Shown here: piece after piece, positions 1 to 11,919 of the stretch | Numbering within the stretch: the stretch's first letter is position 1 | How the letters are laid out: each line of letters begins with the position of its first letter | Source: Annulohypoxylon bovei var. microspora | Taxonomy: Eukaryota > Ascomycota > Sordariomycetes > Xylariales > Hypoxylaceae | Assembly: GCA_022836615.1 (NCBI GenBank) | Contig: MU405236.1 | Coordinates: 264,877-328,876 of the forward strand | DNA length: 64,000 nucleotides | Reading direction: 5' to 3' | Translations under genes and position numbers: made by a program | Notes under the pieces: model-generated | Databases searched by the model: none | What the model was told of the DNA's origin: nothing | What the model saw: only the letters and a program-made list of their open reading frames with translations

Positions 1-3000
1 TTCTTCATCACAATCAAATGATCATTGCCTTATTACGTACTAAAGTACTACGCACGATATGCAAACTACCTCAGTACTTTATATTTCGTACAATCGCTCG
101 AATCATTTGAAGAAGCTGCGAACCGTGTTGAATAACCATTCCGAAAACCGCCTATGTACCGAAGTACCTGAAGTAATAACATCAATTGACATCAATTGAC
201 ATCAATCTATGTACGGCGGTCAACCTTCTTCACCCGTAACATCCGTAACTTGATACTTTGTCTTAATCTGTAAATTTGTAATAACTTTATGATGTACACA
301 ACATCTTCTCCCCCTTTTCGATTTCTATTATCCCTTATTTTATATTCTATATTTTTATTTCATTTTTATTTTCTCAATATATTAAATATAGGTGCTATGG
401 CATAGGATATACCTGATTTACACTTCCATTCTCCCGACGTTATATAACCCACACCCACAAAACGTTGTCGAGGTTGTGATAGCGGAAGAAAGTCTTGGTT
501 TTCCCTTGGTATAATGAACAAGGTGTTCACTCTGAAGAGGTGGTAGACACACTCCGCCGGTGGCCAAGCCTTGGTCTTCCTCTCCGCCCGCCAAGTTCTT
601 GGCTACTTAGGTATGCGCTTACGAACAACCGCTGCCATGTCGGCAACGACGGAACAGTCAGATAGCGTACGGGCAAACGACTTATCAGCTACCTTCTTTC
701 ATATCTATGCCTTAAGAGGTACCTATGGTCTTGGCTCTACCTGTCGAAACACCTTCGGACGATCCACTCCCTTGGAAATTCCAGAAGGATATCCCATGGA
801 CCTCGTGGTTTTCTGTTGCACAGCCGTCTTCCAAGTGCCTAAACGAGACATTACCGGGTCAGCAGCAACAAGATGTGGAAGCTAGGTTTGTCTCTTGCCA
901 TATTTGGCATTAGGGCCGTGAACTGCCGCTCTAAGAAACTAGTATCTAGCCCAGCTGGTTTTCATTCGCCACTCGGTGAAGCTCTCATATCAATTGCCGT
1001 TATTCTTTGTTAGACACCTTTGTCAGGCTGTTACTACTAGGTATGCGTAACCTCAAAGTCCCCCGCCAGCTCTCTGTCCTCGAGATCTGAGTCAGCCGTT
1101 AGCTGCGTTAGTTGTCTACGTAATATGCTTTCTACCAATTGTCCACTCGGGTAACCTATAAGCCTGATATCAATATCCCGCACCCTACCGGTTAAGTTTA
1201 ATAGATCATACCGCTAAACTACTACTACTCTAGATGATATCACAGCCTCCTTACTAAACAAGTAGGCTCGGGAAGCAATTATTCGATATGCCCATTAAGA
1301 AAGGCTTATCGATTTCTACGAATCGAACATGTTTTGGCCGTGTATAGTTGTGAGATGTCGTAGAGCAAGCCTAAGGGTACTTAGCATCATCTTTGCAAGT
1401 CTGAGCCACGAAGCCACCACCGCCTTTTCTCAGGAGTTCGAGGAAGCTTACATAAAAACGGATAGGCAATCCAATCTTATGTCAAACCTTAGGCAAGCAG
1501 CCTTAGCATCTTGGCATCTTGGCTCACCGGGCGGGCGCCGCTAATAGACCGCGGAAAGTAAGTAGGTAATGCCAATTAATGTGTCACCCGTGCTTAGCTG
1601 ACCCGAAGTCGTCCGCTGACATTGACTATCATTGCCTTAAACTGCCTTTACTAGTAGTTACCTACTTAGTTTCAGCCCCTCGTTCAACGGTTAGATACGC
1701 TCGAGAGCAGCAGTCGAGGTTAAGCATATTTTGACCAAGAGCCTGTGACTTTGACCGAAGGAGGTCAAACTTCGAAGGCCAAATACCCTTTGACTATTGT
1801 TGTTATATCTTCAACTATGACTCAGTGAGGTAGCATCGCCACCACAGCTGGAAATATATACAGATACTATTAATTTATAATCGACGAGTTTAAAGCCAAA
1901 GTATTTGGCATAGATTCACCTTATAACTAGGTACCTACCTTGGTACCTACTTATGTACCTACTTAAAACTAAGATTCACTCCCATTAATTGTGAAAAGGG
2001 GTTTATGACATCCCGATCCCCTTTCCTCGAAAAAACCCTCTTAAAGAATAATGATGATCAGGCTCAATTTAAACCGAAACTTATAGGATAAATATGTTCT
2101 AACTTAGTTTAGTTATCTCTTATTAACATAGTATTTCCCTTTTCGGGCTTATAGATGTTTTTCTTACATTGCCCAAACCATATCACGTTGACTACCTTTA
2201 TTTACTACACCCTTATTCATTTTAACATGAATTTACCTAAGACGACTAGGTACATAACATTGACGTTTCTAACAAAGATGAGAATTAATTGATTTTACTT
2301 ACATCTTCTTATATTACTGTCTTAGTTTCTTACCTGAAGTCGGTTACTACAATACCCCTTACAATTCCCAAGATTTAGAAAACAAGGAATGCTTCGAAGG
2401 GAAATGCTCCTCGGTTCTCCGTTATATGTGTGGATACTGGAATGGGTTCCTTAGCAACTACCTTAGGCACCGCCTTCGAGTGCTTATAGAAAGGTAACCT
2501 TAGATGTCGATAATAATCTAGATATTACATCAATTAATGAACCATCAAGCATGCATCCCACTTGGTTTAACAGGTATTACAATCAGTAGATACCACGGAC
2601 TACGAGATACACATATGAAAAGTCACTTGTTATCTTTACCCGACCTCACAACATACATTGAATAATCCCTTAATTGCCTTATGCTTTTCAACATATACAG
2701 GTATATATGCGTCTTACATAGGTAAATGTATGTTTCGGTCCCAAACCCCCTTTTCATAACTACCTACGTAATCCCAAAGAAGTATGATAAATATCCTCAA
2801 AGTCCAAGGTAGGTATGTAGGTATATAGGTAATTAACGCCACCGCAACATACTCATCTAACACCAAGTGCCGCTCGTTTCGTTTTCCACGACAAATAATG
2901 ACTTCGGCTTATATCTTACCCATCAATAGGTACCTCATCTCAAACCCGTTAGCCTATAGGTAGGTACTTACGGAACTTTTGGTGTTATTCCCCCTATCTA

Positions 3001-4206
3001 GGTACGTTAGTCGTTAGAGAACAGATGAAAACCGTACCACCCTCTCTACTTTGAATCGCATCCGCAAATTCTCACAACGAATACTAAGAAGCGAAATCTA
3101 CATGTTAATCACATAATTCATCACATACAGATTTCACAAGCATAGAAGGCGGGAGGGATATTTGGATTGGATGTTCAGTACTCTCTCATTCTTCTGAGTG
3201 GCGATACCGAAGAGCTAGAATGTAGCTAATCCAACGATCCTCCAAAAACGGTTGCTTTTCATCCTCTTCTATCGGCCGAGTTGCATCATCGTATGCCACG
3301 TGTTGTGATCGGCATAGGAGACTGTTGTTGATACATACATTAGGCGACAACCACCTCACAAATGTCTGATCGGCCCTGTTCTCTCACGCCAACGTATTGC
3401 CATCAATTTGACTACCGTCTCTATCCAGCTAAACGTGTCAACTTCTCTCGTCTCTCGTCTCTCCTCATCTTCTTGAGCATGTAAGTGCTCGTTAATTAAA
3501 AGTGTTAAGGTTTCAAACTATGCCCTTGCAACAAATATGCTATGCAAGTGCAATTTTCCGATGTCCGCTCAACATCGGAAAATTTGTGTGTATTTCTCCC
3601 TCCGCATGTAATGTTGAAGCGGGGGTATTTTCTGCCAGCGGAAAATGAGATATTAAAAGTCGAGTATGTACGTCGCAAAGGGGTATAATGTGCAAGAGAA
3701 GATGTCCCCGAAGATATTCGGCACCGAGCGCACGTGGGACGCCCACTGGCTCAAGGTAATCCGATCCCTTCGGGCTGGAGCCGATGAGCTTCTGATAGGA
3801 AATATCAGGAAACTCGGCATAACGTTCGTGATTCGTGTAGAAAAGGGGAAGAAAAAAGTCGAAAGACAAAACTCCGAACCGCTCACAACCGCGGAGATGC
3901 GCCCCACCCCCGTGGTTGAGAGGAATGCCATGCAAATTGTACCATCGATAAGGATGATTGTCCCAAAACCGTGATCCCTCCAGAGCGGAAATATGGGGTG
4001 TCCCTAGATGCCGTCGAGAAGCCAGAGACGCCGGATGTCGGGAAAAAAAATAGAAGATGCTGGATGATAACAATGATGATCGAGACGAATACCGTAGCTC
4101 GATCAAGGAATGACACGATGATAACCAGCCCAGCCAGTAACAGCCAACCAAACCAAACCCGTCCGAGTTGGGTCATCCTCATAAAACGCCGCCCATGCTA
4201 AGTTAT
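1..4206. other. gene-free left region
   Basis: I see no supportable gene. The sequence is AT-rich, with many short frames and no recognisable protein. A 10-nt direct repeat (ATCAATTGAC, 2.6 copies) lies at 181-206, and GGTA/TACC palindromes recur (for example 1928-1965 and 2930-2970). A hydrophobic minus-strand frame at 3883-4182 starts with ATG only 25 bp past the STB3 stop; it resembles no family I know and may be 3' UTR. The stretch at 440-1560 is somewhat richer in GC and could be a decayed gene, but no frame is long enough to name. Confidence 0.5.
181..206. repeat. 10-nt direct repeat (ATCAATTGAC)
   Basis: Two full copies and a partial third copy of ATCAATTGAC lie head to tail in AT-rich spacer DNA. 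No function is evident. Confidence 0.8.
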
Positions 4207-5316
4207 TTATACAGAACCGAGTTGCAAAAGAGCCTGGATAGCCTCGCGCTCTTGGGCATCTGACGAGGCAGCCAAGGCGTCCAGGTCGATATTGTCGAGA
4301 CGCGGCTCTCGAAGCATCCCAGTATTTCCGGAGTAGGATCGAAAACCACAAGAGTTATATACACGAGAGGGGAAATTCGTTCCTTGACGAGCCTCGGTAG
4401 GATTAGAGTACGAGGCCGCCCGCAGCGCCGCGGCTCCCACGGCCGCCCAGTCTTCGTCGTCGGTGGCGTCTTCGGGGTCGTCGTTCATGATCATATCTTC
4501 GTTGTCGGGTGCCGAGGAGCACGAGGCCGACGCAGGGCCATCTAAAGAGTCGAGAGACATCTTATCGGCCTCGTTCTCCATCATGCTAACGTCCCTATCG
4601 TCATGAGAGAAGGCCGCAGAATTGCCGTTGCTAGTGGCACGTGCGTTCAGTCGGGAGCGGTCAGCGTTCCACCCTGCACCTTTCGAGATTGGTATGCTAG
4701 TCGGATAAGAGCCGGCATCGCCTTCACCGCCGGATTGTCGAGATGCATCTCGAGAAGGTTGACCGCGTCGCCTAGCGTCCCACCGGCCCCATCCGACTTT
4801 TTGGAATTCCACGACACCGCCAACTCCGCCTACTCCTCCACCTTCAGAAACACCGTGCCCCTGTCCACGTCCTTCCAATGCTGCCACAACTAACCTTCGC
4901 GCTTTTGGCGGAGAGATTCCCGCAAAACCGGGGACCGAGGTAGTCAGGTAGCCCATGATATAGCGGATGGCCAAGGGTCCGTGGTTCAGCAGGATCTCCG
5001 GAAGATGGAATTTGGCCAGCATGGCCGGGGTGATGGCTCCTGTGGAGTCGAAACACGGCGAGCCGATAGGACTATGATCGGCGCCTTCGTGAAGGTCCAG
5101 GTCAGAGTCGACGGTGTCGAGCTTAGCCCTTTGCAGCTGGGCCTTCAGACCGTGGGGTGGTAACGTAGGTGATATAGAATTGGGGGGAGTCGGAAGGGAA
5201 TGAGTTCGTGTCACAGGAACGCTCCGGGCAGCCGCTACAGCAGTTAAGTTGTCTCGGCCGGGATGGGAGGTCTTTAGGATATCGCGAACAGCGGAAGCCG
5301 ATGCCATGGTTGCCAT
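4207..5316 (-). CDS. STB3: Stb3-type Sin3-binding protein
   Basis: This is a single-exon gene of 369 aa. Residues about 92-150 carry the conserved block of the fungal Stb3/Sin3-binding family: GAITPAMLAKFHLPEILLNH, followed by PLAIRYIMGYLTTSVPGF and PPKARRLVVAALEG. Just before it are LKAQLQRAKLDTVDSDLDL and a Ser/Pro stretch ending in SPCFD. The rest is low-complexity, with a Gly-Val-rich segment after the domain and an acidic Asp/Glu/Ser region near residue 290. In budding yeast Stb3 binds the ribosomal RNA processing element and recruits the Sin3-Rpd3 deacetylase to growth genes; the same nuclear role here is inferred. The start is the ATG at 5316, in a strong AAAAATGGC context. The open frame extends upstream to 5484 but has no ATG there. 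Confidence 0.8.
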   Translation of the reverse strand: MATMASASAVRDILKTSHPGRDNLTAVAAARSVPVTRTHSLPTPPNSISPTLPPHGLKAQLQRAKLDTVDSDLDLHEGADHSPIGSPCFDSTGAITPAMLAKFHLPEILLNHGPLAIRYIMGYLTTSVPGFAGISPPKARRLVVAALEGRGQGHGVSEGGGVGGVGGVVEFQKVGWGRWDARRRGQPSRDASRQSGGEGDAGSYPTSIPISKGAGWNADRSRLNARATSNGNSAAFSHDDRDVSMMENEADKMSLDSLDGPASASCSSAPDNEDMIMNDDPEDATDDEDWAAVGAAALRAASYSNPTEARQGTNFPSRVYNSCGFRSYSGNTGMLREPRLDNIDLDALAASSDAQEREAIQALLQLGSV

Positions 5317-6565
5317 TTTTGGTATTGGATACTTCGAGTCGTGTCTGTGGATGTAAGCGACACGGAATTTGAAGTTATATATATAAGAAGTGAAGTTGCG
5401 GAGTGCTGAGCTGAAGTCGGCTCTTTTAACAGCTGACAATGTTTTGGTGACGATGACAGGTGTAGGTGAGAATAGGTGAGTCACTTACAAGGACAAGTCC
5501 GAAGTAGGTGGAAGCGGTATGGCAAACAGATTGATTAATTTTTTGTTTTCTTCAGGAGAAAACAAAAAATTCAAATATAGGCGAAGACGGCAAAGCTGAC
5601 GCGATTATCTTTACTGTGACAAAAGATGACTCTTGGGTGCAAAAAAACAATTTTGCGGTGATGTTGATTTCTGTTGTTGTTGATGTTCCTTGACGAAAGG
5701 AAAGATCAACGTGGGAAAAGGCGAGCGACGGCTGCGACCTACTAATGTAATTGCTCGCTAAGAGCCTAAGACAATGAACGGAAACGCAGAAGGTTCTACT
5801 GGTATTACTGGTCGGTCAAGGGGGGGTGTTGTCTAACATGGTCAGCAGGCGTCGCACAGCACACAGCGCACAGGGAGCCACGCACGAACCTGATTGCTTG
5901 AAAGCAACAGCCATGCCGTGGCCCTAGCAAATTAGGGGTGGTACCTTTAATAAATTTGAACTTCTAAACGTAAAATCAATGTATGGGGTACATCGTGCAG
6001 AGTACGTACCTCGTACATACCTACATACTAACCTTGAAAGAACGAACATTTGAACGTTTGAACGTTTGAACCTTCAGACCTTCTACAGTTGAATCCCATT
6101 CCCATTTCCATTCCTCCAGGGCTACTAGTAATAGGTACCTACCTACCTACCTACTCCCTACCTATGTAGTACATGTATATAATTTCAATCAATTGATTCT
6201 CATTCTCCAAGCCAAGCCAGACTACCTCAACTAAGCTAACCCAAACCAAGCCCAAACGTACATGAATTCGGTACAGTACGGCTAGACTGTTACTTCAAAT
6301 GCCCCACATCCTAAGTACCTACATACACTACGTATGTACATGTCTCTAATAATAACAATTCCGGATAACACCGTTAAAGACGAGAACTTCTAAGGTAGGT
6401 ACATCTATCGTCATGTCATCAATGACGGCCTGGCCTCCTGAATCCTGAGTCTTATTTACCACTTAGTAGGTAGGAGCCTTACGTACGCCAACAGCACATA
6501 ACATCAATCAACACCCAATTCTACCTAACCCAGCTTCAATGCCAGCATGCCAGCATTGCCTCTAA

Positions 6566-6593
6566 GGTAGGTAGGTAGGTAGGTAGGTAGGTA
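6566..6593. repeat. (GGTA)7 microsatellite
   Basis: Seven perfect head-to-tail copies of GGTA. It belongs to the GGTA/TACC family dispersed through the spacers of this window (also 6132-6154, 30235-30253, 34801-34820, 44918-44947). Confidence 0.9.
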
Positions 6594-7337
6594 AATAAAC
6601 TAGGTAGTAACTAGTTGAACGCCTAACATTAAATTCGTGGTGTGGTCGACGTTGTACTGTGGCGAGTGTCGTGTCTGTATGGCCTTATCGTCGTTACAGA
6701 CAAGATAGACAAGCAGGAGGACAGGGTTGTGATAGGTACATAATGATCTAATCAATTCACCTGTCATCCCCTTTGACTGGACAATGACACTTGACTCATT
6801 TGATGATTTGATGATGTGTGTCCTGTTAGTTGACATTAGGTAGATCTAGCAAGCAATCAATCAATCAATCAAGCAAGCAGCCAGACATCAAGCGTTGCAA
6901 GCGTGTACCTACCCAAAAGTGAAGTGTGCAGCCTCCCCACAGCTCTTTGTTGTCTCCTGTCCTTTTTCTGGTGCCTGGCTTGTTTGTCTATGGAACCTTC
7001 GGTGCATTCCCGAGTGATGCAGCTTATTCCTGAACTGAGGCAGCGTGGAATGAACCCAATCAGCATACCGTGGGTCGCATGCTTTTGGATTGACCTGAAT
7101 CTACTTACCTGTACAATACATACACACGAACATCCCGATGGCAAGCATGGATAGATATGTACAGTAAGGTCGAGAAAGATAAAAGACATGCCATCCCCAT
7201 CAATTCCATCATTGCACAGATGCTGAATCTCCGGGGTGTCCCACAAAGAAACCCGTGGGGCGCGTGCCGGTCTTGCTTTGGGGAACGGCTTGATACTAAA
7301 AACCGCCATTAAGCCGAGGACACCAAAATCCATCCAG

Positions 7338-7364
7338 CCATCCATCCATCCATCCATCCATCCA
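7338..7364. repeat. (TCCA)n microsatellite
   Basis: About six tandem copies of TCCA with one imperfect copy at the left edge. The array is outside any supported gene. Confidence 0.85.
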
Positions 7365-9015
7365 TACATTTGGCCACCCGGCTATCTTGCATATCAAGGG
7401 ATGGAATGGCACTATCTCTATCCAAGAAGCCATTGGACTCTTGCTGGGGTTCTGGGGTTCTTGCGTCTGGAGAAACATTTTGTGGCCTAGCCGAGACTAG
7501 AAACCCGCGTTATCAGCTTGCAGGTAGTCTCCCGCAGGTCCTAGATACACTTCGCGTCACATTCTTTTTGCGATCCAATGACAGCGACACCGATATAGGT
7601 AAGGTAAGAAGGCTGGGGATCTCGCTCCCGTCAATCGAACTGGGAGGCGGGCCACACCAAAATATTGTTGACCATGTGCAGCCTCAGCTTCGCCTGTTTG
7701 TCGGCTGCGCTGATAGTTTGGTGTACCTACCTTCTGATGTAATTCGAGTGCTTATTAGTAAGTTCCTCGCTAGCTCGTCGACTAGCAATGGTGCACACGC
7801 TTCGAAGCCATTGAATTCAAGACCGCGCTACTAGATAGATTGATTCGGTGCCACATGATTCCCGAATTTTGAAAGGCTATGGTCCCAGGAATTCCTCACG
7901 TTGCGCATGCGCCCGGCTGTGATTGGATAGGAACTGGTATCGTGATGCGCGACTTTGCCCCCATTCCACCAATGCTCAGCTAGCCGTGGTCCTAGCCAGT
8001 GACGAAAAGACGTAACGCACATAGTAGTCCGACGAATTGGTTCCCGGGATGGAAGACTCAGACTTAGCAGCTTTTTGCGGTGATTATGAGTCGTCATCGG
8101 AATGCTAGGTAGCCGCACATTCTGTAGGTCACGATATTCAGACGTAAGCCAATTGGTCCTATTAGTCAGCACCGTCATCGTTGGTGATGATGACGATGAT
8201 GAAGCTGGCTGAGGTAGATACGTAGTGACAGATCTTAGCACGGTGGCCCCGGCAGTCGAAGGTGTGATAGATCAGGAAAGGGCAGAAACAGGCACTTAGG
8301 TCGGGTAGTACACGATCGTGAATGGTCGTGTTTTTGAAGAGGGGCTCTCAGGGGTTGCATGTTGCGTCTGCATCTCGACTTCGTAGGTAGAGTTCGACTA
8401 CCCCGCCAGAGTTTCGCAGGACGACCCATCATCCAGTATGATTCCCCCACGTTTTGCCATAGCGCGATTCGACGAGATGCTCTTACTTAGTTCGGTGGGG
8501 ATACGCGGGTAATATAGCTTGGTATCATGTAGGCAGGTAGTATGTACTTAGTATGTTTTGCACCGTGATCGTGCTACACATGCCTCGGAAGTACAGCTGT
8601 TCCGTATAGGCGCATCCCGACGAATTGGCTCGTTGGCTCGTTGGGTCCTGCATTCGAGTTCTATCCAATTCGCGAATGTATGCTTCGCACGCATCTCAAA
8701 CTAGCTCAACCCACCGCAGGAATTTATTTTGCCTGAAGTATACCCTCATGCTGAGCGTCATCGCCTCCGGGCAATTGGAGGGCCGATATTCGGAGCTGAT
8801 GTAGACCAAGCCTCTGTGGTGTGTTCACTTCGATCAACAATATGTAATCTTCCAGTAAAGAGTCGGCCCGTGAAAAATCCTGTGCCGTATGCGTATGTGT
8901 TACTACTTCATGGTAGGACACGAACGGACGCTCATCTTCTGTGAGATTCTTTGGTGGGATCCGATGGTACCTTGACTACCTACGCCGATGAGAAAACCCT
9001 GATTTACCATCTCCT

Positions 9016-11276
9016 TCAGCCGCCATTTTGCTGAAAGACATACTGCCGACAGGCCTTCACTTTTGATTAGCATTACGCCACTAAACGAGAAACAACTAGG
9101 GGGCGAACTTACGGCTTTAAGGACCGTCAACTTCTCCTTTGATTGCATGTAGACGTGACGGTATTGCCGAATGCTTTCGCTTAGGACAACCTCTTTGGTG
9201 GTACGGCCTTCGCAGATAGCTTTCATCTTCAGCTCCATCTCCTTCCGTAGAAATGGTTTCCCGAGGCTGGTCTCAAAATTCATTCTATCAAACCCTTCGA
9301 TCAAGGCCACGCCTAGCTGCGTCGGGATAAACTCCATAATCCCCCCTCTACCGCCTGCTGCAGGTCCCCCCCCTCGACCACCACGGCCGCGACCGCCGCG
9401 ACCACCTCGGTTACCGCGTCCTCCCCGTGCAGCCGGGGGTTCGTCATCCTCCTCGCCTTCATCTGCCGACCGGGAAGCTCGAGGTACGGTACGGACATAC
9501 TCTCTTTCCTGAATCTTCTGGATATGTTCCGCCATCGTAGCATCTGTCCCTATACCGTTGGCGTCCATGAGAGCAATTAAATCCGCCTCGGTTAGGTAAT
9601 TAGGCGCCGCGGTCTTGCCTTCTGTCATAAGAGCTTCGGTAGGTTCGAATACCTCGCCTACGGTGAACTTGGGAAGCTGCACAGTCCCGGTCCACTTGTC
9701 ATACACGTATACGTCTAAGTAGTTTCGCTCTAGCACGACGACGCCGTGGGCGTGGAAAGATTCTTCGCCGTATATGATATCGACATCCGTGGCGACACCC
9801 TTGGCATCCTCCGAGCAGCAGGCTAGGAAGCGTCTGACAACAAACTCGTAGACCTTCTTTTCTCTCTCGTTGAGAGCCGGCGGTGCTACAAAGGTTATGG
9901 GGTGTATGGGAGGATGCGCTTTATCGTCGTTTCGTCCTTGTCGCGGCTGCTGAAACCCACCGTTGACCAGATTTTGCGCAAACTCGCCCCAGGAATCGGA
10001 CTGCGTCTGCTTTTGAACCAATGCGCGCAAATTCATACCAGAATCGAACCGGTCTGTTTCCGTTCTGGGATAGCTGATGAACCCCTTATTGTAGAGACTT
10101 TCTGCGGCCTCCATGGCCTGCTGACCTGTCATGCGCAGAAATCTCGTAGCCATCTTTTGCAGCTCGACCGTGGTCAACGGCAGCGGCTTCCACTTCTTCG
10201 TGGGCTTCTCCTGGACCTTTACCACCTTAGCCGTCTTTGCCGCGAGACATCTCTCATAGAGAACGACGACCGATGCCCTGTCAAAGAGGCGATGGCGCGA
10301 CCAACTAAAATTGACGTCTATGCCTTCTCGTTTGTGCATGACCTTGATGCTCCAGAACGGCTCCGGCTTAAAATTTCTCACCTTAAAATACCGATCTACG
10401 ACGAATCCCAGGGTGGGAAATTGACAGGATCCTGCGATGTTAGAACGATACGGTCTGATAGGCCTCGACGTGACAAACCATAGCTCACAACAAGCCTCTG
10501 GAGAGGCCCTCCCAATGTCCTTAGATTTGTAGTTAAGAATCGAGTGAATGCGTATCCAATCCTAAGATCCAGTTCGATGCGGGAAGCTACGGCATTGACT
10601 TGCTTATTGTCTAGGTTGACGAGGTTGCGGGACGCGTTCAAGATATGCCTGGATATCTTCAGCTAGGTATCTTGCTAGGGTGGATAGAGTATATGACTGA
10701 CGCTCTCTCGATATTGCTGAACCTGGCCCTCTTGATATCTAGGGTCCTGTTGCCTTTTTTTGCGGCCTCGCATATCTCGTAGCCTATGTGCTCGCCTTCT
10801 CGATCACAATCTGTCCATATGCATAATGCATTGGCGTAGCGTGCTTGCTTTTCGATGTTGTCCGCCACCTTCGTTTTGTCCTGCGACCTACGTTAGGGAA
10901 TTGAACGGGTCGGACGTTAGAAACTAAGACGCGGACCTCGGATATGATAATATTCACAGGCGCATCAAACAAGCGCTCGGGCGGTGGGTATTCCCAGCTT
11001 TTATATTCGGCAGGGAAAACAGCCGAGGTAAGATGACCAAGTACAGAAGTCATGGTGACTTGACAATGACCCCAGGGATGTCCGAAATCATAGTCGAAGG
11101 CATAGTTCTTGATGTATTTCTCTGGTGTATTGTGCTAAATTGAGGTTAGCAAGGTCTTGTCTAGCCGGCGAGCCGACGAAAGTTCGAGAACCAACACTTT
11201 GAGCCCGACCGCCTGAGAGATGGCCTGCAACGGCTTTTGCGATAGACGGTTTCTCGGCGACGCAAAGAATTCTCAT
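9016..11276 (-). CDS. TOP3: DNA topoisomerase III (type IA)
   Basis: Six inferred exons: 11276-11196, 11134-10937, 10880-10702, 10648-10479, 10431-9113 and 9054-9016. They give 661 aa, close to yeast Top3 (656 aa). The N-terminus is the TOPRIM domain (MRILCVAEKPSIAKAVAGHL, then IWTDCDREGEHIGYEI, which holds the acidic metal-binding DxD). The type IA core follows, with the catalytic tyrosine at about residue 330 in FISYPRTETD, then HPPIHP and the LTEADLIALMDANGIGTDAT motif. Top3 cuts and passes single strands of DNA; with a RecQ helicase and Rmi1 it dissolves recombination intermediates in the nucleus. An acidic then RGG-rich insert (about residues 527-573) interrupts the core just before PTQLG. 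There are no C-terminal zinc fingers. The intron at 10936-10881 has an atypical donor (GTCCGC), so that join is less certain than the others. Confidence 0.95.
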
Positions 11277-11919
11277 AGTTGACTTAGACCGATTGGCAGA
11301 CTTGAAAATGCTAGATCTTAATGCTGGTATCTGGTGTGTCGTTTCGATACGACACAAGCGGCTAAGGAAGCGTCTCATGGGCAACGCCGTTACTCGCGGT
11401 CGAGAATAGCAAACAATTACTTGGAAAAGGACATTCCATGTCTACAGTATCTCATCGTCCATAGAACCGGAGATACTTCTCCACTTCGAGCTTTAATAAT
11501 CGTAAGGAGAAATATGTGTGAATTGGTGAGTTCGTATTTCTACCTGAGCACTTTCTAATATCATCGTCGGGTACCTTCCCGACTTTTGATTTTTCCAAGT
11601 CGAGACTTCACAGTTAATATCCTAGAGTAAATAAACTATTTGATTGGTCCAATCAAGCTCGCGCTACTGGTAAGGTTATTACCCCTGCCCCTGTTAGAGA
11701 GCTCCTACACAGTAGAGTATTATGGAGTCAATGTGGTCCGTGCTTCATAATTCTAAGATCTGGAGCTCTATTGTTAAAGAGATCAGTTTCATTTTAGATT
11801 CGAACAAAGTCATGACGTACACCAACAATTAATATCGATATTGGATTCTCACTATCCTCACCCTCACCCTCTCCAACCCTAAGTTCCTGCGATACGACCG
11901 AATATTCAGAAGATTAAAA
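11277..11919. promoter_or_regulatory. divergent spacer TOP3 / DUF1295 gene
   Basis: A spacer of 643 bp separates the two start codons, so it must hold both promoters. I see no clear TATA box or named operator. A pyrimidine-rich run with CCTCACCCTCACC lies just upstream of the right-hand gene (about 11850-11880), as is common for fungal 5' leaders. Confidence 0.4.

Larger units (their letters stand above)
5317..9015. other. intergenic region with simple repeats
   Basis: About 3.7 kb lies between the divergent 5' end of STB3 and the 3' end of TOP3. No frame here looks like a protein: the longest ones lack ATG starts or span simple repeats. It holds GGTA/TACC arrays (6132-6154, 6566-6593), an AATC run near 6856-6876 and a TCCA array near 7338-7364. 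The part next to 5316 should hold the STB3 promoter and 5' leader. Confidence 0.5.

Noticed and set aside
571..1544. Several short frames in a slightly GC-richer island
   Set aside because: None starts convincingly with ATG and resembles a protein. It may be a decayed gene, but this cannot be shown.
3883..4182. 99-codon hydrophobic minus-strand frame starting with ATG
   Set aside because: It lies 25 bp past the STB3 stop on the same strand, has no recognised homologue, and its hydrophobic character comes from T-rich DNA. It may be 3' UTR.
5477..5484. Upstream extension of STB3 to 5484
   Set aside because: The frame is open but begins with GTG. The ATG at 5316 has the best context and is the first in-frame ATG.
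7370..7834. 154-codon plus-strand frame
   Set aside because: It has no ATG at its start and no family similarity, and it begins at the edge of a TCCA microsatellite.
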